This document shows, piece by piece, positions 23,101-35,254 of a stretch of DNA of 64,000 nt (positions within the stretch are counted from its first letter, which is position 1; each line of letters begins with the position of its first letter). A model generated the notes under the pieces. That model did no database searches. It was not told the DNA's origin and saw nothing but the letters and a program-made list of their open reading frames with translations. The stretch spans positions 64,930,056 through 64,994,055 of the forward strand of contig CM049310.1 of the NCBI GenBank assembly GCA_026874595.1, given 5' to 3'. This DNA is from Sipunculus nudus (Eukaryota > Annelida > Sipuncula > Golfingiida > Sipunculidae). The position numbers and the translations under genes are program-made.

Positions 23101-24566
23101 ACTGAAGTATCTGAACAACTAATGCAGAGATCACCATGATTTTTTGCATGGATATTGACCATTAAGTGTTTTTATTAGTTTCTGCAGACTGGTGGAGCCA
23201 CCTGTATTTTTGTATCCGCCAAAACGAAGTTTTGCGGATACTATGTTTTTGACCGAGTTCCTCCGCCGCCGCGGCGTTCGTTTCCAGAGAGCTCCTCGGA
23301 GACTAATGGACCGATTTTTCCCAAACTTACACCTATTATCGGGTCACATGTGAACTGGTGCCTAACCAATTTGCATTGACCTCTGACCTTTCCTCTCTAT
23401 CCAGTGTCCATTTGTGGGTCTGTTTCCACTCATAAACCCTCATATCTCGGGAACCGTTTGACCGATCAGGAAATAAAATTGATACAAATGTAGCCCTTGG
23501 ATTGCTTTATAACATACACAAAAAATGGTGGCGCCACCTGTAACCATGTTTGCACAGTGTCCATCTGTTCATCTGCCTTGGGTTAAAATCACTCATATCT
23601 CTGCAGTGAATTGACTAATTCACCTGAAATTCGTCATGTGTATACATCCAGGATAGCTTTCTTGATTTTATGACAGGTGGCGCCACCTACGTTCACGTTC
23701 ACGCTGATGACATCCAAGCTTATATCTCGGGAACCGTTTGACCGATCAGGAAATAAAATTTATACAAATGTAGCCCTTTGATAGCTCTGTAACATACACA
23801 AAAAATGGTGGCGCCACCTGTAACAATGTTTGCACAGCGTCTGTCTGTTAGTCTGCCGTGGCCTAAAATTACTCATTTCTCTGTAGTGGTTCGACATAAC
23901 TGCCTAAAATTTTGCAGGTTTATACATCGTGGACAGCTTTCTTGATTTTATGACAGGTGGCGCCACCTACATTCTAGTTAACGCTGGACACATCCAAGCT
24001 CATATCTCAGGAACCATTTGACCGATTGGGCCAAAATTGTGCATGTGTTTAGATCTCACATAGGTCTTTATCATACACAAAACTGGAGGGGTTACCTGCA
24101 AAGATTTTTGCACAGTGTTTGTCTGTTTGTCTGCCATGGGCAAAAATCGCTCATATACATGTAGTGGTTTGACTTTTCTGCCTAAAATTTTGCAGGTGTA
24201 TACAACTTGGACAGCTTTCTGGATTTGTGGTAGGTGGCACAACCTACATACACATTTAGGCTGCAGACATCCATGCTAATATGCAACATACCTCACTCTA
24301 TTTCCCCTTGCCACTCAATCCATGCCTCACTATCCGATTTTGGCAGATACATGTAGTCACTTGTCGGTTACCCGTATTCTAGTTTTAAAAGTTTACACAT
24401 TTTTCTCTGTTTTTGAGATATATAAATACAGACTAAATCTTGGCCTGTTGGTTAATCTGTTTGATGCTTCAGTTGAATGGGTATATACTACCATTCTGAT
24501 GATAAAATTTCCTTTTGCGAATCTCTTCCCAGTCAGCTGAGCGTCATGACCCATGGGTCACTTGTT
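20155..24566 (+). mobile_element. 4.4 kb type-1 chimeric element, copy D1 with complete ends
   Basis: A full-length 4412 bp copy. The left end is the 29 nt hairpin starting AGCTCAGCTGAC and closing GTCATCTGAGCT; the right end is GTCAGCTGAGC, palindrome TGACCCATGGGTCA and CTTGTT. GCTCAGCTGAC and GTCAGCTGAGC are exact inverted repeats, terminal on the left and about 24 nt inside on the right. Flanks read CATGATTTTT on the left and GGCATACATATTGAT on the right, which join to the normal monomer CATGATTTTTGGCATACAT. This proves both ends and shows insertion after a T-run without a longer target duplication. The interior matches 3260-7658. No protein is encoded. Confidence 0.85.
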
Positions 24567-24904
24567 GGCATACATATTGATTATGAGATGTTCCATCAGT
24601 TCCTGCGGACTGGTGGCGCCACCTATATTGTTTGATTTTTTTACGATTTCTTCCTCTATTTTTGAGACCTTTAAGGATGCTGTCATCTGTTAGCATGGCA
24701 CAAATCGTAACGACTGGACCTAGAATCTTCATTCTCAATACACTGAGAGACCTATAAAAAGTCTCCATGGAAACCATAAATTAGGTCTCTGTTACCCATA
24801 TCCTTCGAGCTATGGGGCCCCAAAGTACCCCCCCAGAGTAGTCAAAAATTTCATACAAAAACTTCAATATCTCAATAACTACATCACTGATGGTCATGAT
24901 TTTT
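24567..24904 (+). repeat. Single 337 bp monomer between the two 4.4 kb copies
   Basis: One monomer period, from GGCATACATATTGATTATGAG to GGTCATGATTTT, containing GGTGGCGCCACC near 24612. It is the right flank of copy D1 and was duplicated together with it. Confidence 0.8.
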
Positions 24905-27900
24905 AGCTCAGCTGACTGAAAGTCATCTGAGCTATAGCGATCACTCTTTGTCCGTCGTCCGTCTGTCCGTCTGTCCGTCCGTTAACCAGGCACAAATCGT
25001 AACCGCTGGACCTAGAACCTTGTAACTTGGGATTCTGAGAGGTCCATAAAAAATCTCCTTGGAAACCAGAAATTAGGTCTCTGTTACCCATATCCTTCGA
25101 GCTATGTGGCCCCAAAGTACCCCCCAGAAAATTCAAAAATTTCATACAAAAACTTCAATATCTCATTAACTACTTGACTGATGGTCATGATTTTTGGCAT
25201 ACATATTGATCATGAGATGTTACATCACTTCCTGCAGACTGGTGGCGCCACCTGTATTTTTCGATTTTTTACGAATTTTTTTCTCTATTTTTGAGACCTT
25301 TAAAAATGTGAACATCTGTTAACAAGGCACAAATCATAAAGACTGGACTTAGAATCTTAATTCTTGACACAATGAGAGGTCCCTGAAAAATCTCCTTGGA
25401 AACCAGAAATTAGGTCTCTGTTACCCATATCCTTTGAGCTATGGGGCCCCAAAGTACCCCCCAGAATAGTAAAAAATTTCATACAAAAACTTCAATATCT
25501 CAATAACTACATCACTGATGGTCTTCATTTTTGGCATACATATTGATCATGAGATGTTCGATCAGTTCCTGCAGACTGGTGGCGCCACCTGTACTGTTTG
25601 ATTTTTTACGATTTTTTCCTCTATTTTTGAGACCTTTGAGGATGCTGTCATCTGTTAGCGTGGCACAAATCGTAACGACTGGACCTAGAATCTTCATTTT
25701 CGACACACTGAGAGACCTATGAAAAGTCTCCATGGAAACCAGAAATTAGGTCTCTGTTACCCATATCCTTCGAGCTATGGGGCCCAAAATTACCCCCCAG
25801 AATAGTCAAAAATTTCATACAAAAACTTCAATATCTCATTAACTACATCACTGATGGTCATGATTTTTGACATACATATTGATCATGAGATGTTTCATCA
25901 GTTTGTGCAGACTGGTGGCGCCACCTGTATTTTTCAATGTTCACGAATTGTTTTCTCCATTTTTGAGACCTTTAAGGATGTAGTTATCTGTCAACAGGGG
26001 ACAAATTAAAACAACTTGACCTAGAATCTTCGTTCTTGACACACAGGGAGACCCATGATAAGTCTCCATGGAAACCTGAAATTTGGTCTCTGTTACCCAT
26101 ATCCTTCGAGCTATGTGGCCCCAAAGTACCCCCCAGAAAAGTCAAAAATTTCATACAAAAACTTCAATATCTCATTAACTACTTGACTGATGGTCATGAT
26201 TTTTGGCATACATATTGATCATGAGATGTTACATCACTTCCTGCAGACTGGTGGCGCCACCTGTATTTTTTGATTTTTTTACGAATTTTTTTCTCTATTT
26301 TTGAGACCTTTAAAATGTGAACATCTGTTAACAAGGCACAAATCATAAAGACTGGACTTAGAATCTTAATTCTTGACACACTGAGAGGTCCCTGAAAAAT
26401 CTCCTTGGAAACCAGAAATTAGGTCTCTGTTACCCATATCCTTTGAGCTATGGGGCCCCAAAGTACCCCCCAGAATAGTAAAAAATTTCATACAAAAACT
26501 TCAATATCTCAATAACTACATCACTGATGGTCTTCATTTTTGGCATACATATTGATCATGAGATGTTCGATCAGTTCCTGCAGACTGGTGGCGCCACCTG
26601 TAGTGTTTGATTTTTTACGATTTTTTCCTCTATTTTTGAGACCTTTGAGGATGCTGTCATCTGTTAGCGTGGCACAAATCGTAACGACTGGACCTAGAAT
26701 CTTCATTTTCGACACACTGAGAGACCTATGAAAAGTCTCCATGGAAACCAGAATTAGGTCTCTGTTACCCATATCCTTCGAGCTATGGGGCCCAAAATTA
26801 CCCCCCAGAATAGTCAAAATTTCATACAAAAACTTCAATATCTCATTAACTACATCACTGATGGTCATGATTTTCGACATACATATTGATCATGAGATGT
26901 TTCATCAGTTTGTGCAGACTGGTGGCGCCTGTATTTTTCAATGTTCACGAATTGTTTTCTCCATTTTTGAGACCTTTAAGGATGTAGTTATCTGTCAACA
27001 GGGTACAAATTGTAACGACTGGACCTAGAATCTTTGTTCTTGACACACAGGGAGACCCATGATAAGTCTCCATGGAAACCTGAAATTTGGTCTCTGTTAC
27101 CCATATCCTTTGAGCTATGGCACTCCAAAGTACAGCTCAGAATAATGGAAAATTTGATACAAAAGCTAAAGTATCTGAACAACTAATGCAGAGATAACCA
27201 TAATTGTTTGCATGGATATTGATCATGGAGTGTTTCATAAGTTTCTGCAGACTGGTGGCACCACCTGTATTTGTTCGTTTTCTTTTACGAAATTTTTCTG
27301 TATTTTTGAGACCTTTAAAGATATGAACATATGTTAACAGGGCACAAATCATAAAAACTGGACCAAGAATCTTCATTCTTGACACACAGGGAGACCCATG
27401 AAAAGTCTCCATGGAAACTTGAAATTAGGTCTCTGTTACCCATATTCTTTAAGCTGTATGGGTCCAAAATACCCCCCCCCCCCAGAATAATGGAAAATTT
27501 GATACAAAAACTGCAGTATTTCAATAACTACAACACTGATGGTCATGATTTTAGGCATACATATTGATCATGAGCTGTTCCATCAGTTTCTGCAGACTGG
27601 GTGTGCCACCTCTATTTTTTTTTTCAAATATTTACAAATTTTTTTCTTTTTTTTGAGACCTTTAAAGATGTGGTTATCTGTCAACAGGGTACAAATCGCA
27701 ACAACTGGACCTAGAATCTTCATTCTTGTCATGCAAGGAGGCCCATGAAAGGTGCCTGTGGAAACTTGAAATTAGGTCTCTGTTACCCATATCCTTCAAG
27801 CTATAGGACTCCGAAGTATCCCTCAGAATAATGGACAATTTGATACAAAAACTGAAGTATCTGAACAACTAATGCAGAGATCACCATGATTTTTTGCATG

Positions 27901-29316
27901 GATATTGACCATTAAGTGTTTTTATTAGTTTCTGCAGACTGGTGGAGCCACCTGTATTTTTGTATCCGCCAAAACGAAGTTTTGCGGATACTATGTTTTT
28001 GACCGAGTTCCTCCGCCGCCGCGGCGTTCGTTTCCAGAGAGCTCCTCGGAGACTAATGGACCGATTTTTCCCAAACTTACACCTATTATCGGGTCACATG
28101 TGAACTGGTGCCTAACCAATTTGCATTGACCTCTGACCTTTCCTCTCTATCCAGTGTCCATTTGTGGGTCTGTTTCCACTCATAAACCCTCATATCTCGG
28201 GAACCGTTTGACCGATCAGGAAATAAAATTGATACAAATGTAGCCCTTGGATTGCTTTATAACATACACAAAAAATGGTGGCGCCACCTGTAACCATGTT
28301 TGCACAGTGTCCATCTGTTCATCTGCCTTGGGTTAAAATCACTCATATCTCTGCAGTGAATTGACTAATTCACCTGAAATTCGTCATGTGTATACATCCA
28401 GGATAGCTTTCTTGATTTTATGACAGGTGGCGCCACCTACGTTCACGTTCACGCTGATGACATCCAAGCTTATATCTCGGGAACCATTTGACCGATCAGG
28501 AAATAAAATTTATACAAATGTAGCCCTTTGATAGCTCTGTAACATACACAAAAAATGGTGGCGCCACCTGTAACAATGTTTGCACAGCGTCTGTCTGTTA
28601 GTCTGCCGTGGCCTAAAATTACTCATTTCTCTGTAGTGGTTCGACATAACTGCCTAAAATTTTGCAGGTTTATACATCGTGGACAGCTTTCTTGATTTTA
28701 TGACAGGTGGCGCCACCTACATTCTAGTTAACGCTGGACACATCCAAGCTCATATCTCAGGAACCATTTGACCGATTGGGCCAAAATTGTGCATGTGTTT
28801 AGATCTCACATAGGTCTTTATCATACACAAAACTGGAGGGGTTACCTGCAAAGATTTTTGCACAGTGTTTGTCTGTTTGTCTGCCATGGGCAAAAATCGC
28901 TCATATACATGTAGTTGTTTGACTTTTCTGCCTAAAATTTTGCAGGTGTATACAACTTGGACAGCTTTCTGGATTTGTGGTAGGTGGCACAACCTACATA
29001 CACATTTAGGCTGCAGACATCCATGCTAATATGCAACATACCTCACTCTATTTCCCCTTGCCACTCAATCCATGCCTCACTATCCGATTTTGGCAGATAC
29101 ATGTAGTCACTTGTCGGTTACCCGTATTCTAGTTTTAAAAGTTTACACATTTTTCTCTATTTTTGAGATATATAAATACAGACTAAATCTTGGCCTGTTG
29201 GTTAATCTGTTTGATGCTTCAGTTGAATGGGTATATACTACCATTCTGATGATAAAATTTCCTTTTGCGAATCTCTTCCCAGTCAGCTGAGCGTCATGAC
29301 CCATGGGTCACTTGTT
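24905..29316 (+). mobile_element. 4.4 kb type-1 chimeric element, copy D2
   Basis: Nearly identical to D1 along its whole 4412 bp, offset by 4750. Differences are few: loss of CACCT within a GGTGGCGCCACCT near 26928, scattered single bases and poly-C length. The same flanking monomer sequence follows (GGCATACATATTGATTATGAG at 29313 onward), so D2 arose by tandem duplication of element plus flank rather than by a second insertion. Confidence 0.8.
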
Positions 29317-29654
29317 GGCATACATATTGATTATGAGATGTTCCATCAGTTCCTGCGGACTGGTGGCGCCACCTATATTGTTTGATTTTTTTACGATTTC
29401 TTCCTCTATTTTTGAGACCTTTAAGGATGCTGTCATCTGTTAGCATGGCACAAATCGTAACGACTGGACCTAGAATCTTCATTCTCAATACACTGAGAGA
29501 CCTATAAAAAGTCTCCATGGAAACCATAAATTAGGTCTCTGTTACCCATATCCTTCGAGCTATGGGACCCCAAAGTACCCCCCCCCCCCCCAGAGTAGTC
29601 AAAAATTTCATACAAAAACTTCAATATCTCAATAACTACTTCACTGATGGTCAT

Positions 29655-30770
29655 GATTTGTGGCATAACTATTGATCAAGAGGTGTTCCATCAGTTCCTG
29701 CAGACTGGTGGCACAACCTGTATTTGTTCGGGGTTTTTTTTACGAATGTTTTATCTATTTTTGAGACCTTTAAAGATATGAACATCTGTTAACAGGGCAC
29801 AAATCATAAAAACTGGACCTAGAATCTTCATTCTTGACACACAGGGAGACCTATGAAAATTCTCCATGGAAACCTGAAATTAGGTCTCTGTTACCCATAT
29901 TCTTTAGGCTGTATGGCTCCAAAATACCCCCCAGAATAATGGAAAATTTGATACAAAAAGTGCAGTATCTCAATAACTACAACACTGATGGTCATTATTT
30001 TTTGGCATACATATTGATCATGAGCTGTTCCATCAGTTTCTGCAGAGAGGGTGCGCTACCTCTATTTTTTTCAAATTTTTACGAATTTTTTTTCTCTTTT
30101 TTCGAGACCTTTGATGATGTGGCCATCTGTTAACAGGGCACAAATCGTAACGACTACACCTAGAATCTTCTCTCTTGACATGCAGGGAGGCCCATAAAAA
30201 GTCTCTTTGGAAACCTGAAATTAGGTCTCTGTTACCCATAACCTTTGAGCTATGGGGCTCCAAAGTACCCCCCAGAATAATGGAAAATTTGATACAAAAG
30301 CTCAAGTATCTAAACAACTATTGCAGTGATCACCATGATTCTTTGCATGGATATTGATCATGGAATGTGTCATCAGTTTCTGCAGTATGGTGGCGCCACC
30401 TGTATTTTTTCGATTTTTTAAAGTTTTTTTTTCTCTATTTTTGAAACCTTTTAAGATTTGGTCATCTGTTAACAGGGCACAAATCATATCAACTGGACCT
30501 AGAATCTTCTGTCATGACATGCAAGGACGGTCATAAAAAGTCTATATGGAAACCTGATACAAGGTCTCTGATACTGATATCCTTTCAGCTATGAGGCTCG
30601 GAAGTTCCTCCCAGAATAATGCAAAAATTGATACAATAAATAATGCATTGATCACCATGATTGTCCACATTTGTATTGATAATGGCTTGTTTCATCAGTT
30701 TCTGTAGACTGTTGGTGCCACCTGTATTTTGATTTTTTAAGAATTTTTTTCTTGATTTTTGAGACCTTTA
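29655..30770 (+). repeat. Mixed 337 bp monomers after the duplication
   Basis: About three monomers pass from the GGCCCC subtype to the GGCTCC subtype also seen in 15404-16800. GGTGGCGCCACC is intact near 30389 but degenerate near 29706, 30045 and 30712. No gene is seen. Confidence 0.65.
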
Positions 30771-31396
30771 AACATTTGGTCATCTGTTAACAGGCCACAA
30801 ATCATAATGACTTGACCTAGAATCTTCTTTCTTAACATGCAGGGAGGTCCATGAAACATCTTGGAAACCTGAAATTAGGTCTCTGTTACCCATATCCTTC
30901 ATGCTCTGGGGCTCCGAAGTACTCCCCAGAATAAAGATTTGGTCATCTGTTAACAGAGCACAAATTATAATGACTTGACCTAGAATCTCCTTTCTTGATA
31001 TGCTGGGAGGCCCCTGAAAAGTCTCCTTGTGCACCTGAAATTACATCTCTGTTACCCATATCCTTCATCCTATGCGGCTTTGAAATACCCCCCAGAATAA
31101 ACATTTGGTCATCTGTTAACAGGGCACAAATCATAATAACTGGACCTATAATTTTATTTTTTGACATGCTGGGAGACCCCTGAAAAGTCATCTTGTAAAC
31201 CTTGAAAATAGGTGTCTGTTACCCATATCCTTCATGCTACAGAGCTCCATAGTACCCCAATGAATATTGGATGATTTTATACAAAAGGTCAAGTTTGGAA
31301 AAAGTATTTCATTCAAATTTGACATTCAGATGATAAAATTACTTTTGTCAATGTCTTCCTGGTCAGCTGAGCGTCATGACCCCTGGGTCACTTGTT
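30771..31396 (+). mobile_element. Type-1 3' end (short monomers and tail)
   Basis: Short ~165 bp monomers nearly identical to 112-726, then GTCAGCTGAGC, TGACCCCTGGGTCA and CTTGTT (31391-31396). The next bases, GAGACCTTTAAG, are those expected after CTATTTTT in a 337 bp monomer. This pairs the tail with the head at 15404 as the two ends of one insertion in element A, later enlarged by nested elements. Confidence 0.65.
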
Positions 31397-32510
31397 GAGA
31401 CCTTTAAGCCTTTAAACTCCAATACCGCCTTGGCGGGCGCGCGGTTTGTCACAGGCCTAGAATTCGAAGGCGCCCGCCAGGGCGCGCTAAAGCCCATTTT
31501 ACATACCCGTAATTGGGGCAAGTTTTGGGGGTGAAATATCTATTGTCATCTTTCATATTTGTACTTAAATGAAAGAGCAGAACGTCAAGAGTTGTTCTAA
31601 CATGTGACCAAGATCCAAACTGGCGCGGACACCGACTTGTTGGAAAAAAATGAAAATGATTGACTTTCACTCACGTGGCCTTGTTACGTGGGCCCTGGTA
31701 ACATGTCGCCTGTGAGAGTAAAATCAGACACTTGCGCTAAATTCATCAGAAATCGGTAAATCACTAAATGTTGGCTATCAATTCCAGTGAGAAAACCAAG
31801 TGCAATGTGTTTACAGAGTTAACTTCCGTTAAATATTTCCAAGATCATATATTATCCCTTTTTTTATTGGTTTAACTTGTGGCCAATGATCGCCGTCCGA
31901 CTGACTGACGTGTTTGACAGACACCACGCACGTGATCTTAGTGACCTCCTAATTGTGTCATGTAATGACCTTGGAAAAACATGTTTTACCGATATCATAT
32001 AATAAGATGAGTATTTATTTTAAATATTAACATATTTTCATAAATAAAAACCGAAGATACTGTCATATATCATGTCGTATGTATATGTGATGTCTGACTG
32101 TACAATCGTTATCGGGCACAATCGGCCGTGCACAAGAACTGTCAATAATTCTAAGAGACTTTTTGGATTGAAAATCAAATTAATACCGTCTTAACTTAGA
32201 AAGAGCCAGATAATTTATGGATATAGTTAATTTTCCAGTGTAAAATATAATGATAATATACTTCATGAAATATTGATGTAATTATTATACGACGTACGTG
32301 GAACTGCACGCCTACACCCAGATCCTTGAATATGTAAGACAAGACAGTAAGTGACTTATACGCTTGAACAAATATGTATTAATACGGTTTCAACACATAC
32401 TGAACAGATTTTACAAATTTGTATATGTGTAGTACTTTCTGTATATGTATAGGCTACATGTGTACGTGCACGTGTGCGCGCTTTTGTGTGAGCGTGTGTG
32501 TGTATGTAGG

Positions 32511-32547
<37 letters not shown>

Positions 32548-34600
32548 GTATATAGTATGTGCGTATTATAATTTTCATTAGTGATTGAAAAAAGCACTGT
32601 CACTGCCAGTGAAACAGATTTTGGGAGGAGCTGCAAAACATCCTTAAATATATATGGCACATAGCAAATAAAATTATAAAAATATAACCTATTATATTAT
32701 GAATTGAAGTAAATAATTTTTTTTGGTAATACATGTTTGCCTATAACAGGCTATTCATTGTTGTAAGGAATAGTACTGCGTTAAATGTTTGTACCTTTTA
32801 AACATAAAATCTTACCACTAATACCAGAACTTATAACTCCTTTTTACATTTCATCCATGTCAATTTCTCAAATCGGTTTCATTCGCTGCCTATATTCATA
32901 AAAAATACATACTGTATACCGCAGACCGCCTGCATATATATCGCATATACCGTGCGCCCGGTATAAACACCGCTTTATATTGATATCGCTCTCAAACCCA
33001 GTCACTGTGCATGCCTGGCCCAGGGATTAAATATGGAAAATGGTGTCTTGGTCATGATAATCCTTTAAAGTCATACGGCGGAGTCAGTCTCAGTCATGAT
33101 ACATGCAGGACAAATGAAAAAAATGCATTTGCAAATCTTAAATTAAGCTATAGCGTATATATATAGTGACGGTGACACAGTGAAAGTAAAATATAAAGAC
33201 CGAAGATGCGGACTTTCGATATGCATGCGCATGGTGTATTCAAAATGACGAGAAACCATGCAGGTGGACAAATTAGACTGAAATATAATTGTACCTTTCC
33301 ATTGCTGTAAGATAAGATTTAAAAGACGCAGGTATACAAATATATCTATATTGCAAAACATTTGATGGCTTTGTCTCAAACTTGCCCCTTTCGAAGACCT
33401 AAAATACCACAGGGTGTCGGCTTCTATTTTTACCCACCTGACCTTGTCATTTTCACGTTTGATTGACAGTTTTATTAGCACACGGAAATTTTCCTATCAC
33501 ACAGAAGATTTTAGCGGAAAGACAGCACACATCATGTGGCCAACCAGGCAGGGATTTGGAGTGAAAATTACTACTTTAAATTGGCACCTATTACATTAAT
33601 CAACAAAGGATATCATTTACAATGTTCGGGAACCGAACGACATGTATAATTGCAAGGTGTAGGTCATGGTCCGCGTCTCTACAGCTGACGGGACTGGTGA
33701 ATACAAAATAAATAAATAAACAAACACCCAAGGGATCATAACTTATTAGAAGTTTTTGGAACATTCCAGGCGCTTCTTTAGAATTATTGAATTGTTGCTG
33801 CATGTTGTTTTATAATTAACTGGAACTCTGCATCTCCGTGAAATCACCACCTTGCAGCCTGGGGAGACCGCATGCATTCCTGCTGAAGCTGAAGTTTTAT
33901 CAGCAGTGCATGACTTCTGCATTCTGACTATATGAGGGCTTAAATGTACAAAGTTGCATACGGAGGTTACCAGATTAGATATATGATTTGAAGTTAGGTC
34001 TCGTGTATACATCTAGTTTACCAAGGAATTGTGCGTCTCAAAATTATTAAATAAATTTCCTACCTTTCTTCAAGTGAAGTTGAATTGAATAAATGTAATT
34101 ATATATTATATTTCCATTTTATATTTATTTCATAATGTAATTATGCTTCATTTAAATGTCACTGAAATAAAGTGCAAATTGAAGACCTGGATAAGTAAGT
34201 GCATAAAGATATGAACGTGCAATTTTCCTCTAAGATACCAGAATGTACTGCTATGAAATCATAGTAACTAGGCATAATTTTGATAGGCATTGTTGGATAT
34301 AATTGAATAACATAACACACATTAAAATGTACTGTGAAAAACATGTTTCTTTGGTGTTACTTCACAGTTTAGTATCATTTTCATTTTAAAAACACCTTTC
34401 CAACAATAAAAAATATTGATTATCCATTATTTTATATTCTTGTTAATAACGATTTGTTTACATTAATGTGCATATTATTATATATGTAATGAATTATTGT
34501 TCTACTATCTAAGTACTATCAGTGTTCTCATTGTTTCTGATCCCTGCGGGAAAGAATCCATTCTAATGCATATACATATATTGCATGACATGAAAGGATG
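31397..34600. other. Low-copy AT-rich sequence without recognisable genes
   Basis: After a 12 bp satellite remnant the sequence changes character. A GC-rich patch (31420-31490) holds TGGCGGGCGC (31431-31440) and its exact inverted copy GCGCCCGCCA (31470-31479). The rest is AT-rich, and I see no homology to the repeat families of the window. Frames up to about 112 codons occur on the minus strand (33143-33481) but show no domain or splice pattern I recognise. Distant introns or intergenic DNA are both possible. Confidence 0.5.
32457..32545. repeat. Alternating purine-pyrimidine (TG)n-(TA)n tract
   Basis: GTACGTGCACGTGTGCGCGC leads into (GT)n and then a run of about 14 TA units ending at TACACATG. 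Such tracts can adopt left-handed or cruciform DNA and vary in length. Confidence 0.85.
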
Positions 34601-34619
34601 TTTCCAGGTAACTCCAACA

Positions 34620-34624
34620 AACAA

Positions 34625-34655
<31 letters not shown>

Positions 34656-35090
34656 TTCGACCGCCAGTCGGCACTGCATCTCATGATGCCTCTTATAATA
34701 AACACGCCAGACTCAGTCACGTGAACCTTGTCCATTTTAAAGACTTTACAAAGTTAACAAGCCAGACCCAGTCACGTGAACGTTGCCGATGTAAAAGTAG
34801 ATGCGATTGGGTGAGAAAAGTTTGCAGCGTCAGTGCGTCATCGCTGGCTGAGGGATGACGCGGTTGAATTGGACCATTCAGGAAAGAAACCCAAACAGAC
34901 GTGTCGTCTTGCATCTTAATTGCCCAGTCAAAGTTTAATTTATTTTTATTTTTCCGTTATATTGACTAGATAGGTTAATCCTGCGACTAAAGTCCGCAAA
35001 ACCGCGTCATTAATGTACCTTGTGTGCTACACATTGCTGAATTCACTCATTATCGCTCAATCACCGTCAGCCGCGGAGGGGCGGGTACTT
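34620..35090. promoter_or_regulatory. CpG-richer patch with paired CACGTG boxes and a GC box
   Basis: Two copies of a ~25 bp block (GCCAGAC.CAGTCACGTGAAC) lie 55 bp apart, each centred on GTCACGTGA (34716-34724, 34771-34779), the core bound by USF/MITF-TFE-type bHLH-leucine-zipper factors. Downstream are GCGTCATC and GATGACGCGG (CRE-like halves) and GGGGCGGG (35078-35085). The patch is preceded by a C-run at 34626. It is the only promoter-like patch of the low-copy region. No transcript start, TATA box or first exon could be identified. Confidence 0.35.
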
Positions 35091-35254
35091 CAAAAGAAAT
35101 TGCATGGATACCCTCAATTAGGAAAATAACAGTTTTCACAAGTGTAAGACATATTTGTTTTGATTTTTATTTCAAATTTTAGTACATTTGCACTGTTTTG
35201 AATGGGAAAGATTTGGATATATCAACGTTTATTAAGGCTAATCGTTCATCGAAC

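Larger units (their letters stand above)
20155..29654. repeat. 4.75 kb tandem segmental duplication
   Basis: The unit (element plus one monomer) at 20155-24904 repeats at 24905-29654. Identity to the first flank holds at least to about 29580 (a CATGGAAACCATAAATTAGG variant is shared at about 24765 and 29515), then a long poly-C and divergence mark the end. Unequal exchange between the similar monomers on either side of D1 would produce this. A collapsed or duplicated haplotype in the assembly is an alternative. Confidence 0.75.

Noticed and set aside
20155-24566. Classical terminal-inverted-repeat DNA transposon
   Set aside because: The inverted repeat is subterminal at the 3' end, followed by a hairpin, and no target-site duplication beyond T is seen; a rolling-circle type fits better.
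3847-30500. Dozens of 60-120 codon frames on both strands, repeated every ~337 bp (for example starting METFHRSLS or MAYILIMRCSISS)
   Set aside because: They are shadows of the satellite monomer: both strands are open at once, starts and stops follow monomer phase, and none shows a domain or selection pattern.
33143-33481. 112-codon minus-strand frame in low-copy sequence
   Set aside because: No recognisable motif, no convincing splice sites, low-complexity hydrophobic end; length is within chance expectation for a large window.
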